DNA of 64,000 nt from assembly GCF_017654485.1 (NCBI RefSeq), contig NZ_CP061091.1, positions 1,191,501 to 1,255,500 of the forward strand, written 5' to 3'. Below the pieces are notes generated by a model. That model was given only the letters and a program-made list of their open reading frames with translations. It ran no database searches and was not told where the DNA came from. The DNA comes from Roseomonas marmotae (lineage in GTDB: Bacteria > Pseudomonadota > Alphaproteobacteria > Acetobacterales > Acetobacteraceae). The number at the start of each line of letters is the position of its first letter. The stretch's first letter is position 1. Of this stretch, positions 45,674-55,947 are shown piece after piece. Both the position numbers and the translations under genes were made by a program.

Positions 45674-47590
45674 ATGTATATCGGTGCCATCTTCTTCCCG
45701 CTGGTCGGCTCGATCATCGCTGGCCTCTTCGGCCGGCTGATCGGCGACAAGGCGGCGCAGTGGGTCACGGTCTTCTTCATGGCGCTCGCCGCCATCTGCG
45801 GCCTGGCCAATTTCGCCAATGTGGCCCTGGGCCATGCGCCCACCACGATCGATCTGGGCACCTGGATCGATGTGGGCGGACTGCAGGTCTCCTGGGCGCT
45901 GCGCTACGACACCATCGCCGCGGTGATGGTGGCCATGGTCACGCTCATCTCGACCATGATCCACGTCTATTCCGTGGGCTACATGTCCCACGACCCGACG
46001 ACGCCGCGCTTCTTCAGCTATCTCTCGCTCTTCACCTTCATGATGCTCATGCTGGTGACGGCGGATAACCTGGCCCAGCTCTTCTTCGGCTGGGAGGGCA
46101 TCGGCCTCGCGAGCTACCTGCTGATCGGCTACTGGTACGAGAAGGAAAGCGCCAACCGCGCGGCGATGAAGGCCTTCATCGTCAACCGCGTGGGCGACCT
46201 GTTCTTCATGATGGGCATGGCGCTCACCTTCTGGACCTTCGGCACCATTGAGTTCGACGGCATCTTCCAAGGTGTCGAGGCGGCGCGGGAGCAGACCATC
46301 GGCGGCATCCCGTCGCTGGAGCTGATCGCCTTCCTGCTGTTCGGTGGCGCCATGGGCAAGTCGGCGCAGATCGGCCTGCACACCTGGCTGCCGGACGCCA
46401 TGGAGGGCCCGACGCCGGTCTCCGCCCTGATCCATGCGGCGACGCTGGTGACGGCGGGCGTCTTCCTGATGGCGCGCATGTCGCCGGTCATCGAATACGC
46501 GCCGCACGCGCTGGCCTTCATCACCTTCATCGGCGCCACGACGGCCTTCTTCGCGGGGACGATCGGCTGCGTGCAGAACGACATCAAGCGCGTCATCGCT
46601 TACTCGACCTGCTCGCAGCTCGGCTACATGTTCATCGCGGTGGGCGTCGGCGCCTATCAGGGCGCCATCTTCCACCTCTTCACCCATGCCTTCTTCAAGG
46701 CGCTGCTCTTCCTCTCGGCCGGCTCCGTGATCCACGCGATGTCGGATGAGCAGGACATCCGCAAGATGGGCGGCATCTGGAAGAAGATCCCGCTGACCTA
46801 CGCCATGTTCTGGATCGGCAGCCTGGCGCTGGCGGGCATGCCCTTCTTCGCCGGCTACTATTCCAAGGACTTCGTGCTGGAGGCCGCCTTCGCGGGCCAT
46901 GGCTGGACCGCGACCTATGCCTTCGCCATGGGCATGATCGCGGCGCTGCTGACCGCCTTCTACTCCTGGCGGCTGATCATCCTGACCTTCCATGGCAAGC
47001 CGCGCGCCGACCATTACGTGATGGAGCATGTGCATGAGAGCCCGGCGGTCATGATGGTGCCGCTGCTGGTGCTGGCGGCCGGCGCGCTCTTCGCCGGCGC
47101 GCTCTTCGCCCCGTATTTCGTGGGCCATGACTGGATGGCCTTCTGGAACGGCTCGATCGTCAACCAGCCCGGCAACCACATCATGCACGACGTGCATGAG
47201 GTTCCGTCCTGGGTGCCGCTGGCGCCGACGGTGGTGGGCCTGGCCGGCATCGCGATCGGCTATGTCTTCTACATGTTCGTCCCGGCCATCCCGGTGCGGC
47301 TGGCCGCGACCTTCCCTGGCCTGTACCGCTTCCTGCTGAACAAGTGGTATTTCGACGAGCTGTACGACGCCATCTTCGTGCAGCCGACGCGCCGCCTTGC
47401 CTCCTGGCTGTGGAAGGTGGGCGACGCCAAGGTCATCGACGGCATGCCCAACGGCGTCGCGGCCCTGACCGCCGACGCGGCGGGCCGGGTCTCGCGCTTC
47501 CAGAACGGGCGCGTGGCCAACTATGCCTTCACGATGATCATCGGCCTCGTCCTCTTCGTCAGCATCTTCCTGTTCGGGATCGGTCGATGA
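45674..47590 (+). CDS. nuoL: NADH-quinone oxidoreductase subunit L
   Basis: A 638-residue antiporter-like proton-pumping subunit with many transmembrane helices. [39 protein letters not shown] and the lateral-helix region at the C-terminus mark it as NuoL. The stop overlaps the nuoM start by 4 bases (ATGA). Confidence 0.97.
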   Translation: MYIGAIFFPLVGSIIAGLFGRLIGDKAAQWVTVFFMALAAICGLANFANVALGHAPTTIDLGTWIDVGGLQVSWALRYDTIAAVMVAMVTLISTMIHVYSVGYMSHDPTTPRFFSYLSLFTFMMLMLVTADNLAQLFFGWEGIGLASYLLIGYWYEKESANRAAMKAFIVNRVGDLFFMMGMALTFWTFGTIEFDGIFQGVEAAREQTIGGIPSLELIAFLLFGGAMGKSAQIGLHTWLPDAMEGPTPVSALIHAATLVTAGVFLMARMSPVIEYAPHALAFITFIGATTAFFAGTIGCVQNDIKRVIAYSTCSQLGYMFIAVGVGAYQGAIFHLFTHAFFKALLFLSAGSVIHAMSDEQDIRKMGGIWKKIPLTYAMFWIGSLALAGMPFFAGYYSKDFVLEAAFAGHGWTATYAFAMGMIAALLTAFYSWRLIILTFHGKPRADHYVMEHVHESPAVMMVPLLVLAAGALFAGALFAPYFVGHDWMAFWNGSIVNQPGNHIMHDVHEVPSWVPLAPTVVGLAGIAIGYVFYMFVPAIPVRLAATFPGLYRFLLNKWYFDELYDAIFVQPTRRLASWLWKVGDAKVIDGMPNGVAALTADAAGRVSRFQNGRVANYAFTMIIGLVLFVSIFLFGIGR

Positions 47591-49098
47591 ACGCCGCGGG
47601 TTTCCCCCTGCTCTCGCTGCTCACCTTCCTGCCGCTGGTGGGCGCGGGCATCCTCCTCTTCATCCGGGGTGAGGAGGCGGTCGTCGCCTCTAACGCCCGC
47701 TGGACGGCCCTCTGGACCAGCCTGATCGTCTTCGGGTTGTCGCTGATCCTGTGGTTCAGCTTCGACAAGTCGACCGCCGACTACCAGTTCGTCGAGCAGA
47801 TGGCCTGGATGCCGGAATTCGGCCTGGGCTATCACATGGGCGTGGACGGCATCTCCGTCCTCTTCGTCCTGCTCTCGACGCTGCTGACGCCGATCTGCAT
47901 CCTGGCCTCCTGGGAGGCGGTGCAGACCCGGGTGCGCGAATACATGATCGCGTTCCTGGTGCTCGAGACGATGATGATCGGCATGTTCGCCTCGCTCGAC
48001 ATGCTGATGTTCTACATCTTCTTCGAGGGCGTGCTGGTGCCGATGTTCCTGATCATCGGTGTCTGGGGTGGCGCGCGGCGGGTCTATGCCGCCTATAAGC
48101 TGTTCCTCTACACGCTGCTCGGCTCCCTGCTGATGCTGCTGGCCATCCTGACCCTCTGGTACATGGCCGGCACCACCAGCATCCCCGCGCTGGCGAACCT
48201 GCAGATCCCGCAGAACGTGCAGATCTGGATGTTCCTCGCCTTCTTCGCCTCCTTCGCCGTGAAGGTGCCGATGTGGCCGGTGCACACCTGGCTGCCGGAC
48301 GCGCATGTCGAGGCGCCGACGGCGGGCTCCGTCATCCTAGCCGGCGTGCTGCTGAAGATGGGCGGCTATGGCTTCCTGCGCTTCAGCCTGCCGCTGCTGC
48401 CGCAGGCGACGGAATGGTTCGCGCCGCTGATCTTCGCGCTCTCCATCATCGCCGTCATCTACACCTCGCTGGTGGCGATGGCGCAGGAGGACATGAAGAA
48501 GCTGATCGCCTATTCCTCCGTCGCCCATATGGGCATCGTGACGCTGGGCATCTTCGTGCTGAACCACCAGGGCCTCTCGGGCGCCATCTTCCAGATGCTG
48601 TCGCACGGCATCGTCTCCGGCGCGCTCTTCCTCTGCGTCGGTGTGGTCTATGACCGCGTCCACTCGCGTGAGATCGCGCGCTACGGCGGTGTGGCCAAGG
48701 TGATGCCGGCCTATGCCGTGCTCTTCATGCTCTTCACCATGGCCTCCGTGGCGCTGCCGGGCACGGCGGGCTTCCCGGGCGAGTTCATGGTGCTGGTGGG
48801 CGCCTGGCAGGTGAACCCATGGGTCGCCTTCCTCGCCGGCTTCAGCATGATCCTGGGCGCCGCCTATATGCTCTGGCTCTATCGCCGCGTCCTCTTCGGC
48901 AATCTCACCAAGGGCGAGATCAAGTCCCTGCTGGATCTCAGCCCGCGGGAATACCTGACCTTCGCGCCGCTGGTGCTGCTGACGATCTGGATGGGCATCT
49001 ACCCGTCTTCCTTCACCTCGTTCTTCGATGCCAGCGTCACGGCGCTGCTGGCGCGGCATGAAGCCGCCCTGGCCCTGCCGCGTCTGGCGGGGATGTGA
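47587..49098 (+). CDS. nuoM: NADH-quinone oxidoreductase subunit M
   Basis: A 503-residue antiporter-like proton-pumping subunit. [19 protein letters not shown] and [19 protein letters not shown] are the NuoM signatures. I start it at ATG 47587, inside the nuoL stop, and not at an earlier in-frame codon deep within nuoL. Confidence 0.97.
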   Translation: MNAAGFPLLSLLTFLPLVGAGILLFIRGEEAVVASNARWTALWTSLIVFGLSLILWFSFDKSTADYQFVEQMAWMPEFGLGYHMGVDGISVLFVLLSTLLTPICILASWEAVQTRVREYMIAFLVLETMMIGMFASLDMLMFYIFFEGVLVPMFLIIGVWGGARRVYAAYKLFLYTLLGSLLMLLAILTLWYMAGTTSIPALANLQIPQNVQIWMFLAFFASFAVKVPMWPVHTWLPDAHVEAPTAGSVILAGVLLKMGGYGFLRFSLPLLPQATEWFAPLIFALSIIAVIYTSLVAMAQEDMKKLIAYSSVAHMGIVTLGIFVLNHQGLSGAIFQMLSHGIVSGALFLCVGVVYDRVHSREIARYGGVAKVMPAYAVLFMLFTMASVALPGTAGFPGEFMVLVGAWQVNPWVAFLAGFSMILGAAYMLWLYRRVLFGNLTKGEIKSLLDLSPREYLTFAPLVLLTIWMGIYPSSFTSFFDASVTALLARHEAALALPRLAGM

Positions 49099-49100
49099 CC

Positions 49101-50525
49101 ATGGACAGCTGGACTCTCATCCTCCCCGAGCTGGTGCTCTCCGTGGCCGGCCTGCTGGCGCTGGTCGGCGGCGTGATCCCGAAGCGCGACACCAACTATG
49201 CCGTGAACATGGGCGTGCTGGGCGCCTTCCTGCTGGCGGGCCTGCTGGTGCTGATGCAGCCGGAAGGCACCGCCTATGCCGGCCAGTATGTGTCGGACGC
49301 CTTCACCCGCTTCACCAAGCTGCTGGTGATCGCCGGCGCGGCGCTCGGCCTGCTGCTGGCGCTGGACTGGAACGTCAAAGAAGGCCTGGCGAAGTTCGAA
49401 TATCCGGTGCTGCTGCTCTTCAGCACCGTGGGCATGATGATCATGCTCTCCGCCAACGACCTGATCGCGCTCTATATCGGGCTGGAGCTGCTCTCGCTCT
49501 CGCTCTACGTCGTGGCCGCCTTCGACCGCGACAATGCGCGCTCCTCGGAAGCGGGCCTCAAGTATTTCGTGCTGGGTGCGCTGGCCTCGGGCCTTGCGCT
49601 CTATGGCTCCAGCCTGGTCTACGGCTTCGCCGGCTCCACCAATTTCGACCGCATCGCCGATGCGGTGGGCGTGACCGATGGCGCGCCCTTCGGGCTGGTG
49701 GTCGGACTGGTCTTCGTGCTGGCGGCGCTGGCCTTCAAGGTCTCGGCCGTGCCCTTCCATATGTGGACGCCCGATGTCTATGAGGGCGCTCCGACGCCGG
49801 TGACGGCCTTCTTTGCCTCGGCGCCCAAGGTCGCGGCGATCGGGCTGCTGACCCGTGTGGCCGCGGGGCCCTTCGGGGATCTGGCGGCCGAGTGGCAGCA
49901 GGTCATCATCCTCTGCTCGCTGGGCTCCATGATCCTGGGCGCCCTGGCGGCGATCGGCCAGAAGAACATCAAGCGGCTGATGGCCTATTCCTCCATCGGC
50001 CATGTCGGCTACGCGCTGATGGGCCTGGCCGTGGGCAGCGAGCTGGGGGTGCGCTCCCTGCTGCTCTACATGGCCATCTACCTCTTCACCAATGTCGGCG
50101 TCTTCGCGGTGCTGGTGGCGATGCGCCGGCAGGGCCGGGCGCTGGAGGGCGTGGATGACCTCGCCGGGCTGGGCCGCACGGACCCGGCCATGGCGCTGGC
50201 CATGACGGTCTTCATGTTCTCCATGGCCGGCATCCCGCCGATGGCCGGCTTCTTCGGCAAGTATTTCGTCATCGGCGCCGCCATCCAGGGTGGCTATATG
50301 ACGCTGGCGGTGGTCGGCGTGCTGACCTCGGCCATCTCCGCCTACTACTACCTGCGTGTCATCAAGGTGATGTATTTCGACACCGGCATCGGCGCGCTGG
50401 ATGCACGGCCGGCCAGCCTCTCCGTCATCCTGGCGGGAACGGGGCTGTTCACGGTCTTCTTCTTCGCCTTCCCGGCGCCCTTCCTGGCGGCGGCCCAGGC
50501 CGCCGTCGCGGCCCTGGTTGGGTGA
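49101..50525 (+). CDS. nuoN: NADH-quinone oxidoreductase subunit N
   Basis: A 474-residue antiporter-like proton-pumping subunit and the last of complex I. LIALYIGLELLSLSLYVVAA and KVSAVPFHMWTPDVYEGAP are conserved. The start is either ATG 49101, used here, or GTG 49095, which would overlap the nuoM stop as GTGA and add two residues. birA begins in its stop codon. Confidence 0.96.
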   Translation: MDSWTLILPELVLSVAGLLALVGGVIPKRDTNYAVNMGVLGAFLLAGLLVLMQPEGTAYAGQYVSDAFTRFTKLLVIAGAALGLLLALDWNVKEGLAKFEYPVLLLFSTVGMMIMLSANDLIALYIGLELLSLSLYVVAAFDRDNARSSEAGLKYFVLGALASGLALYGSSLVYGFAGSTNFDRIADAVGVTDGAPFGLVVGLVFVLAALAFKVSAVPFHMWTPDVYEGAPTPVTAFFASAPKVAAIGLLTRVAAGPFGDLAAEWQQVIILCSLGSMILGALAAIGQKNIKRLMAYSSIGHVGYALMGLAVGSELGVRSLLLYMAIYLFTNVGVFAVLVAMRRQGRALEGVDDLAGLGRTDPAMALAMTVFMFSMAGIPPMAGFFGKYFVIGAAIQGGYMTLAVVGVLTSAISAYYYLRVIKVMYFDTGIGALDARPASLSVILAGTGLFTVFFFAFPAPFLAAAQAAVAALVG

Positions 50526-51268
50526 CGCCGGCTGCGGGACGGCGTCCCCCCGCCGGGGGATGGCGCCTCGCCATCCATGACGAACTGGCCAGCACGCAGG
50601 ACCTCGTGCTGGCTGCCGCCCAGGGGGGGGAGCCCGAGGGGCTCGCTGTCCTGGCCCGCCGGCAGAGCGCCGGGCGCGGCACCCAGGGGCGGGCCTGGTC
50701 ATCCCCCGAAGGCAACCTCTTCATCTCCATGCTGCTGCGCCCCGGCGGACCGGCCCTGGCCCTGCCGCAATGGAGCCTGCTGGCCGGCGTCGCCCTGGCC
50801 GATACGGTGGCCGAGGTGCTGCCGCCCGATGCCGCCCTCCGCCTGAAATGGCCGAACGACCTGCTGCTGAATGGTGCCAAATGCTCCGGCATCCTCTCCC
50901 AGGGCGGGGTGGATGCGGCGGGCAGGATCGACTGGGTCGTCATCGGCATCGGCGTGAACCTGGCCATGGCGCCCGCCCTGCCGGACCGGCCGACCATCAG
51001 CCTCATGCAGGCCGGCGCCGTGCCGCAGAACCCGGTCGCCTTCGCCTGGCGGCTGCTCGCATCGGTGGATCTGTGGCGGGCCCGCGGGCTGGCCGCGGTG
51101 CGGAAGGCCTGGGTCGCGCGGGGGCCGGCGCCGCAGACGCCGCTGCATCTGCGCCAGGGTGGCCGGGCATTGCAGGGCGGCTTCGCCGGGCTCGACGAAC
51201 AGGGCCGCCTCCTGCTCTCCACCCCCGAGGGGCTGTTGCCCGTCGCGGCCGGAGAGGTGCTGGGCTAG
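50522..51268 (+). CDS. birA: Biotin--[acetyl-CoA-carboxylase] ligase
   Basis: A 248-residue biotin protein ligase that biotinylates the AccB carrier protein. The biotinyl-AMP site GRGTQGR is at residues 51-57 and KWPNDLLL at 109-116; VIGIGVNL follows. There is no N-terminal helix-turn-helix, so it is an enzyme only and not a repressor. It starts at GTG 50522 with a 4-base overlap (GTGA) with nuoN. The nuoN-birA-coaX-rnj order is common in alphaproteobacteria. Confidence 0.93.
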   Translation: MTPAAGRRPPAGGWRLAIHDELASTQDLVLAAAQGGEPEGLAVLARRQSAGRGTQGRAWSSPEGNLFISMLLRPGGPALALPQWSLLAGVALADTVAEVLPPDAALRLKWPNDLLLNGAKCSGILSQGGVDAAGRIDWVVIGIGVNLAMAPALPDRPTISLMQAGAVPQNPVAFAWRLLASVDLWRARGLAAVRKAWVARGPAPQTPLHLRQGGRALQGGFAGLDEQGRLLLSTPEGLLPVAAGEVLG

Positions 51269-51370
51269 GAGCCTCTGGCTTTGCCATAAAAATGCTGCGG
51301 TGCCGCGCTGCTCCGGCAACGGGCGCCGCGTCCGGGATTTTAAACCACAACCCCGATGGGAGGGGAACTG

Positions 51371-52186
51371 ATGCTGCTCGCTATCGATGCCGGCAATACC
51401 AATGTCGTCTTCGCGATCCATGACGGGACCGAATGGCGCGGCCGCTGGCGCATCGCCATGCGGGCCGACCGCACCAGCGACGAATACGCCGTCTGGCTGC
51501 TGACGCTTCTGGGCCATATCGGCATCCGCCCCATCGAGATCGAGCGTTGCGTCATCGGCACGGTGGTGCCCGCCGCCCTCTACAACCTGCGCCGCCTCTG
51601 CCGGGAATGGTTCTCCTGCGAGCCGCTGGTGGCACGGGCGCCGCTGGACTGGGGATTCCCCATCCGGGTCGACAACCCCGAGGAGGTCGGCGCCGACCGG
51701 CTGCTGAACGCCCTGGCCGCCCATCACCACTACAAGGGTCCGCTTGTGGTCATCGACTTCGGGACCGCAACGACATTCGACGTCGTGGATACCGATGGCG
51801 CCTATCTCGGCGGGATCATTGCACCCGGCATTAATCTTTCAATCGAGGCGCTGCATCGCGCGGCGGCGCGGCTGCCGCGCATCGGCATCGGCCGTCCCCA
51901 ATCCGTGATCGGCCGCAGCACCGTTCCGGCGATGCAATCCGGCATCTTCTGGGGCTATGTGGGTCTCGTGGAAGGAATCATCACCCGGATCCGCGCCGAG
52001 TTCGGCGCCCCGCTCAAGGTCATCGGCACCGGTGGCCTGGCGCCCCTCCTCGCTGAGGGCACACCGGTGATGGAGTACACCGCCCCCGATATCACCTTGG
52101 AAGGGCTCCGCCTGTTGGCGGATCGCAACCCCATCCCCATTTTCCATCGTACGAGTTTGCCCGATCTGCGGGCCGAGAATGACTGA
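51371..52186 (+). CDS. coaX: Type III pantothenate kinase
   Basis: A 271-residue ASKHA-fold kinase for the first step of coenzyme A synthesis. The phosphate-1 motif [17 protein letters not shown] opens the protein. [11 protein letters not shown] and [14 protein letters not shown] follow in family order. I chose ATG 51371 because DAGNTN then sits at residues 6-11 and GAGGGG precedes it; ATG 51356 would add five residues. It follows birA after 102 bases. Confidence 0.95.
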   Translation: MLLAIDAGNTNVVFAIHDGTEWRGRWRIAMRADRTSDEYAVWLLTLLGHIGIRPIEIERCVIGTVVPAALYNLRRLCREWFSCEPLVARAPLDWGFPIRVDNPEEVGADRLLNALAAHHHYKGPLVVIDFGTATTFDVVDTDGAYLGGIIAPGINLSIEALHRAAARLPRIGIGRPQSVIGRSTVPAMQSGIFWGYVGLVEGIITRIRAEFGAPLKVIGTGGLAPLLAEGTPVMEYTAPDITLEGLRLLADRNPIPIFHRTSLPDLRAEND

Positions 52187-52277
52187 GATGGCTGCCGGAT
52201 GCCGCGCCCGTCCGCAGGCGCACCCGGGGCCTCTCCGATGAGACCGACGGCTTGAATAACTCTGACTGTGAGACTCT

Positions 52278-53936
52278 ATGAACCTGATCACTGGCGACCT
52301 TGCCTTCATTCCGCTCGGCGGGGCGGGCGAGATAGGCATGAATCTGAACGTCTATCGTTGCGACGGGCAGCTTCTGGCGATTGACTGCGGCATCGGCTTC
52401 GGGGGTAACGATAATCCCGAGGCCGAGGTGATGACCCCCGATCCCGCCTGGCTGGCGCAGCGGCGTGACAAGCTGGTAGGCATGGTCATCACCCATGCCC
52501 ATGAGGATCATGTGGGCGCGGTGGCGCATCTCTGGCCGCAGCTGCGGTGCCCCGTCTATGCCTCGCCCTTCACGGCCTCCGTCCTGCGCCGCAAGCTGTC
52601 CGAGGCGAATCTGGCCCATCAGGTGCCGCTGCACATCATCCCGCTGGGCGGGCAGGTGCAGCTTGGCCCCTTCGACCTGACCTTCATCCGCGTCACCCAT
52701 TCGGTGCCGGAGCCGCAGTCGATCGCCATCCGCACGCATTACGGCACGGTGCTGCATACCGGCGACTGGAAGCTGGACCCGGACCCTCTGATCGGCCAGC
52801 CCGCCGACCTGGACGCCTTCGCCCGGCTGGGCCAGGAAGGCGTGCTGGCGATGGTCTGCGACAGCACCAACGCCATGGTCGAAGGCAGCGCGGGCAGCGA
52901 GGCCGAGGTGCGGCGCAACCTGGTGCCGCTGCTGCGGCCGCTGAAGGGGCGGGTGGCCATCACCTGCTTCGCCACCAATCTGGCCCGCGTCGAATCCATC
53001 GCATTGGCGGCGCAGAAGGTCGGGCGCCGGGTCGCGCTCTTCGGCCGCAGCCTGCGTAATGTCGAGGCATCGGCGCGCGAATGCGGCTACCTGCAGAGCA
53101 TCCCCTCCTTCATCAGCGAGGATGAGGCCGATGACCTGCCGGATAACGAGCTGCTGATCATCTGCACCGGCAGCCAGGGCGAGGAGCGGTCGGCGATGGC
53201 CAAGATCGCCGCCGATACCCATCCCCGCATCTCGCTGGGCGAGGGGGATACCGTCATCTTCTCCTCCCGCATGATCCCCGGGAACGAGAAGGCCGTGCTG
53301 CGGATGCAGGATGAGCTGACGCGTGGCGGCTGCAAGGTCATGACCGCCGACGACCACATGGTCCATGTCTCCGGCCATGCCTGCCGGGATGAGCTGCGCA
53401 AGCTCTATTCCCTGGTGAAGCCGCGCTATGCCGTGCCGGTGCATGGCGAGTGGCGCCACCTGCAGGAACACGCCTCCCTGGCGCGGGAGATGGGCAGCAC
53501 CCCGATCCTGGTCGAGGATGGCGATATGCTGCGCCTCGCCCCCTTGTCCGGCAATGGGGCGCCGGATGTGGTGGAGGGCGTTCCCACCGGCCGCCTGGTG
53601 GTGGATGGCGAGCGGCTGCTGCCGCTGGATGGCGCCGTGCTGGGCGCGCGGCGGCGGATGCTCTTCAATGGCATCGTCGTCGCCTCCCTGGCGGTGGACC
53701 GGTCCGGCCGCGTCATGGGCACGCCGCAGGTTTCCGCCCCCGGCCTCTTCGATATGACGGATCATGAGCCCGAGCAGCTGGCCGCCGATCTGGCGCGTAG
53801 CGTGACGGAACTGCCCGCCAACCTGCGGGCCGAGGACGACACGCTGCGGGAAGCGGCGCGCGCGGCGCTCCGCAAGGCGCTCGGCCGCCGGCTCCGCAAG
53901 CGCCCGAGCGTCGAGGTGCATCTGCTGCGGGTCTGA
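52278..53936 (+). CDS. rnj: Ribonuclease J
   Basis: A 552-residue metallo-beta-lactamase/beta-CASP nuclease. The zinc motif HAHEDH is at residues 73-78, with a further zinc ligand in LHTGDWKLD. The beta-CASP region includes CTGSQGE and the late VHGEWRHLQEH. RNase J combines 5'-3' exonuclease and endonuclease activity in rRNA maturation and mRNA decay. It closes the nuo-birA-coaX-rnj run. A loose stem (53944-53951 with 53970-53977) lies after its stop, facing the convergent regulator. Confidence 0.93.
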   Translation: MNLITGDLAFIPLGGAGEIGMNLNVYRCDGQLLAIDCGIGFGGNDNPEAEVMTPDPAWLAQRRDKLVGMVITHAHEDHVGAVAHLWPQLRCPVYASPFTASVLRRKLSEANLAHQVPLHIIPLGGQVQLGPFDLTFIRVTHSVPEPQSIAIRTHYGTVLHTGDWKLDPDPLIGQPADLDAFARLGQEGVLAMVCDSTNAMVEGSAGSEAEVRRNLVPLLRPLKGRVAITCFATNLARVESIALAAQKVGRRVALFGRSLRNVEASARECGYLQSIPSFISEDEADDLPDNELLIICTGSQGEERSAMAKIAADTHPRISLGEGDTVIFSSRMIPGNEKAVLRMQDELTRGGCKVMTADDHMVHVSGHACRDELRKLYSLVKPRYAVPVHGEWRHLQEHASLAREMGSTPILVEDGDMLRLAPLSGNGAPDVVEGVPTGRLVVDGERLLPLDGAVLGARRRMLFNGIVVASLAVDRSGRVMGTPQVSAPGLFDMTDHEPEQLAADLARSVTELPANLRAEDDTLREAARAALRKALGRRLRKRPSVEVHLLRV

Positions 53937-53999
53937 GCGGCCGCGCCCCGGCCGGCCGGAAGCGCCTGACCGGGGCGAGGCGGGGCGGATGGCCGCCCC

Positions 54000-55082
54000 C
54001 TATCGCTGGCCGGGAGGAATGCTGCCGGCCAGCAGCCCCACCAGCGCCGCCTGCCGCGGCAGGCCGGTCTTGGTCAGCACGGCGGCGATGTGCTTGCGTA
54101 TCGTCTCGACGGAGATACCGAGGCTCCGCGCCAGTTCCTCCGCCGTGCGGCCGGTGCCGATGCCATGGGCCACACGGGCCTCGGCCGGGGTGAGGTCGAA
54201 GAGGCCCTGGATCACCTCGGCCGCTACCACCGTGCCGTGCCGCACCGGTGTCAGCACCAGCAGCGCCATGGCCTGGCTGAAGACATCCCGCGCCGCGCCC
54301 CGCACGGGCACCAGATGCGCCACCATCGGCGGCCGCTCCTGGGTCGCCGGCAGGGGGATGGAACGCGGGCCGGATCCGTCCCCGGTCCGCATGGCCATCA
54401 GGGCGGCGGTCAGCGACAGATCGGCGATGCGGTTGGACAGGACCAGCCGCTCCTGCCGGTCCTGCAGCACGGCGGGCACCAGCTCTGCCAGGAAGCTGTT
54501 GATGGCCAGGCCGCGTCCGGCGGCGGAGATCATGGCGGCCGGCAGGCCCAGCATCTCCAAGGCCACGACGGCGGCATTCGCCCGCTCCAGCCGCAGCCGT
54601 GCCGAGAGCAGGGCCGCGCGTGCCAGATGCGGGCGCAGGATATCCAGCTTGGCGATGGCGGTCTCCGGCACCGGCCCGTCATCCCGCCCGCGCTCCACCG
54701 TCAGGATCAGCTGGTCGCCGGAGGGCGGGTTGATCACCGTGCCGGCGCACCAGCCCAGCCCATGCTGGTGCAGGAACTCGCGGTGGAAGCGGCTCCTGGC
54801 CAGTTCTTCCGGCGTATAGAGATGCTGGTCGCCCAGGAAGCCAGCATGATGCCTGGCGATTCCGCGCGCGGCGCGGTCGTTCATGTCCCAGGCCTTGGTG
54901 GTGACGAAGGCGTGGAACATCTCCTCCAGGCCGGGGGAGACCATCCAGCGCACCGGCCCCGGCCCGGCGTTGAACAGCGTGGCGCCGCGCGCGCCTGTCA
55001 GGCCGGAGAGGGCTTCGAAAACGGACTGCCAGCCCGCCGGGTCCAGCGCGGCTTCGTAGATTAGGTCCGTCAGCCTCTCCAT
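54000..55082 (-). CDS. LuxR-type transcriptional regulator
   Basis: A 360-residue protein. The C-terminal residues about 297-352 are a LuxR helix-turn-helix (LTPAEARVAHGIGTGRTAEE then VETIRKHIAAVLTKTG). The N-terminal ~290 residues match neither a phosphoreceiver (no Asp pocket) nor a clear acyl-homoserine-lactone domain; they resemble the PAS-like sensory region found in similar alphaproteobacterial proteins (LYTPEELARSRFHREFLHQHG). The signal is unknown. It is convergent with rnj and lies 13 bases downstream of the M23 peptidase gene on the same strand. Confidence 0.8.
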   Translation of the reverse strand: MERLTDLIYEAALDPAGWQSVFEALSGLTGARGATLFNAGPGPVRWMVSPGLEEMFHAFVTTKAWDMNDRAARGIARHHAGFLGDQHLYTPEELARSRFHREFLHQHGLGWCAGTVINPPSGDQLILTVERGRDDGPVPETAIAKLDILRPHLARAALLSARLRLERANAAVVALEMLGLPAAMISAAGRGLAINSFLAELVPAVLQDRQERLVLSNRIADLSLTAALMAMRTGDGSGPRSIPLPATQERPPMVAHLVPVRGAARDVFSQAMALLVLTPVRHGTVVAAEVIQGLFDLTPAEARVAHGIGTGRTAEELARSLGISVETIRKHIAAVLTKTGLPRQAALVGLLAGSIPPGQR

Positions 55083-55095
55083 GGCCGTGTCGCTC

Positions 55096-55947
55096 CTACG
55101 TGGCTTGAAGCACTAACGCAGGATCCAGCGCGGTGGAGAACCAATTGAACCCGAGATGCAGATGCGGCCCCGTCACCCGCCCGGTGGCGCCGACGGCGCC
55201 GATGCGCTGCCCCTGCCGCACCATCTCGCCCTCCGCCACGTCGATGGCGGAGAGATGCGCGTAGAGGCTGGCGATGCCGTGGCCGTGGTCGAGGATGACG
55301 GTGTTTCCCGTGAAATACAGCGGAGCTGCCAGCGAGATGCGGCCACCGGCCATGGCCACGACCGGCGTGCCGGTGGGAGCGGCGATATCCAGCCCGAGAT
55401 GCGGTGCCCGCGGCTCGCCGTTCAGGATGCGCTGGCTGCCATAGACGCCGCTGATGCGGGCACGCGCCGGCCAGGCGAAGGGGCCGGCGAAGAAGGGCAG
55501 GTCGCTATCCACGGCGCGGGCGGCGGCGATGCGCTTCCGCTCGGCCTGGATGCGTGCCAGCTGCTGGGCATTGGGGGAGACCATGGCCGGCGGCAGCCCG
55601 TTCAGCCGCTGGATATCCCATTCGCGCGTGGCAATCGCCAGGTCGCGTGTCTCGCTGCGCCCGTCCGGCGCGGTGGCGACCAGCCGGGCGCCCGGCCCCG
55701 CGTCCCGCGCGAAGCCGAGGGCGAAGCGGCCATCCGGCCCGACCCGCACGGGCTTGCCATCCAGGGTGACGCGGCTGCCCGGCGCCACCTGGCCCAGGGC
55801 CAGCCCGCCCTGGGTCAGCCCGTCGGGGCCGATCTCCAGCGCCGGACCCGTGGTGGCGGAGGCGGCCCGCGCCGCCTGCCGGGCGCAGGATGGTAGCCCT
55901 GCCAGCAGCAGCGGCAGCGCCAGGAGGTGGCGGCGGGGCAGGGTCAC
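55096..55947 (-). CDS. M23 family metallopeptidase, exported
   Basis: A 283-residue LytM/M23 endopeptidase-type protein. The N-terminal signal (PRRHLLALPLLLAGLPSC) may end in a lipobox at Cys21, although LPSC is atypical. The catalytic domain (about 165-275) carries His183-x3-Asp187 (HLGLD), His231 (YAHLS) and His262-x-His264 (HLHLG), so it should be active on peptidoglycan cross-links. It starts at GTG 55947, overlapping the xseA stop by 4 bases (GTGA). Confidence 0.88.
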   Translation of the reverse strand: MTLPRRHLLALPLLLAGLPSCARQAARAASATTGPALEIGPDGLTQGGLALGQVAPGSRVTLDGKPVRVGPDGRFALGFARDAGPGARLVATAPDGRSETRDLAIATREWDIQRLNGLPPAMVSPNAQQLARIQAERKRIAAARAVDSDLPFFAGPFAWPARARISGVYGSQRILNGEPRAPHLGLDIAAPTGTPVVAMAGGRISLAAPLYFTGNTVILDHGHGIASLYAHLSAIDVAEGEMVRQGQRIGAVGATGRVTGPHLHLGFNWFSTALDPALVLQAT

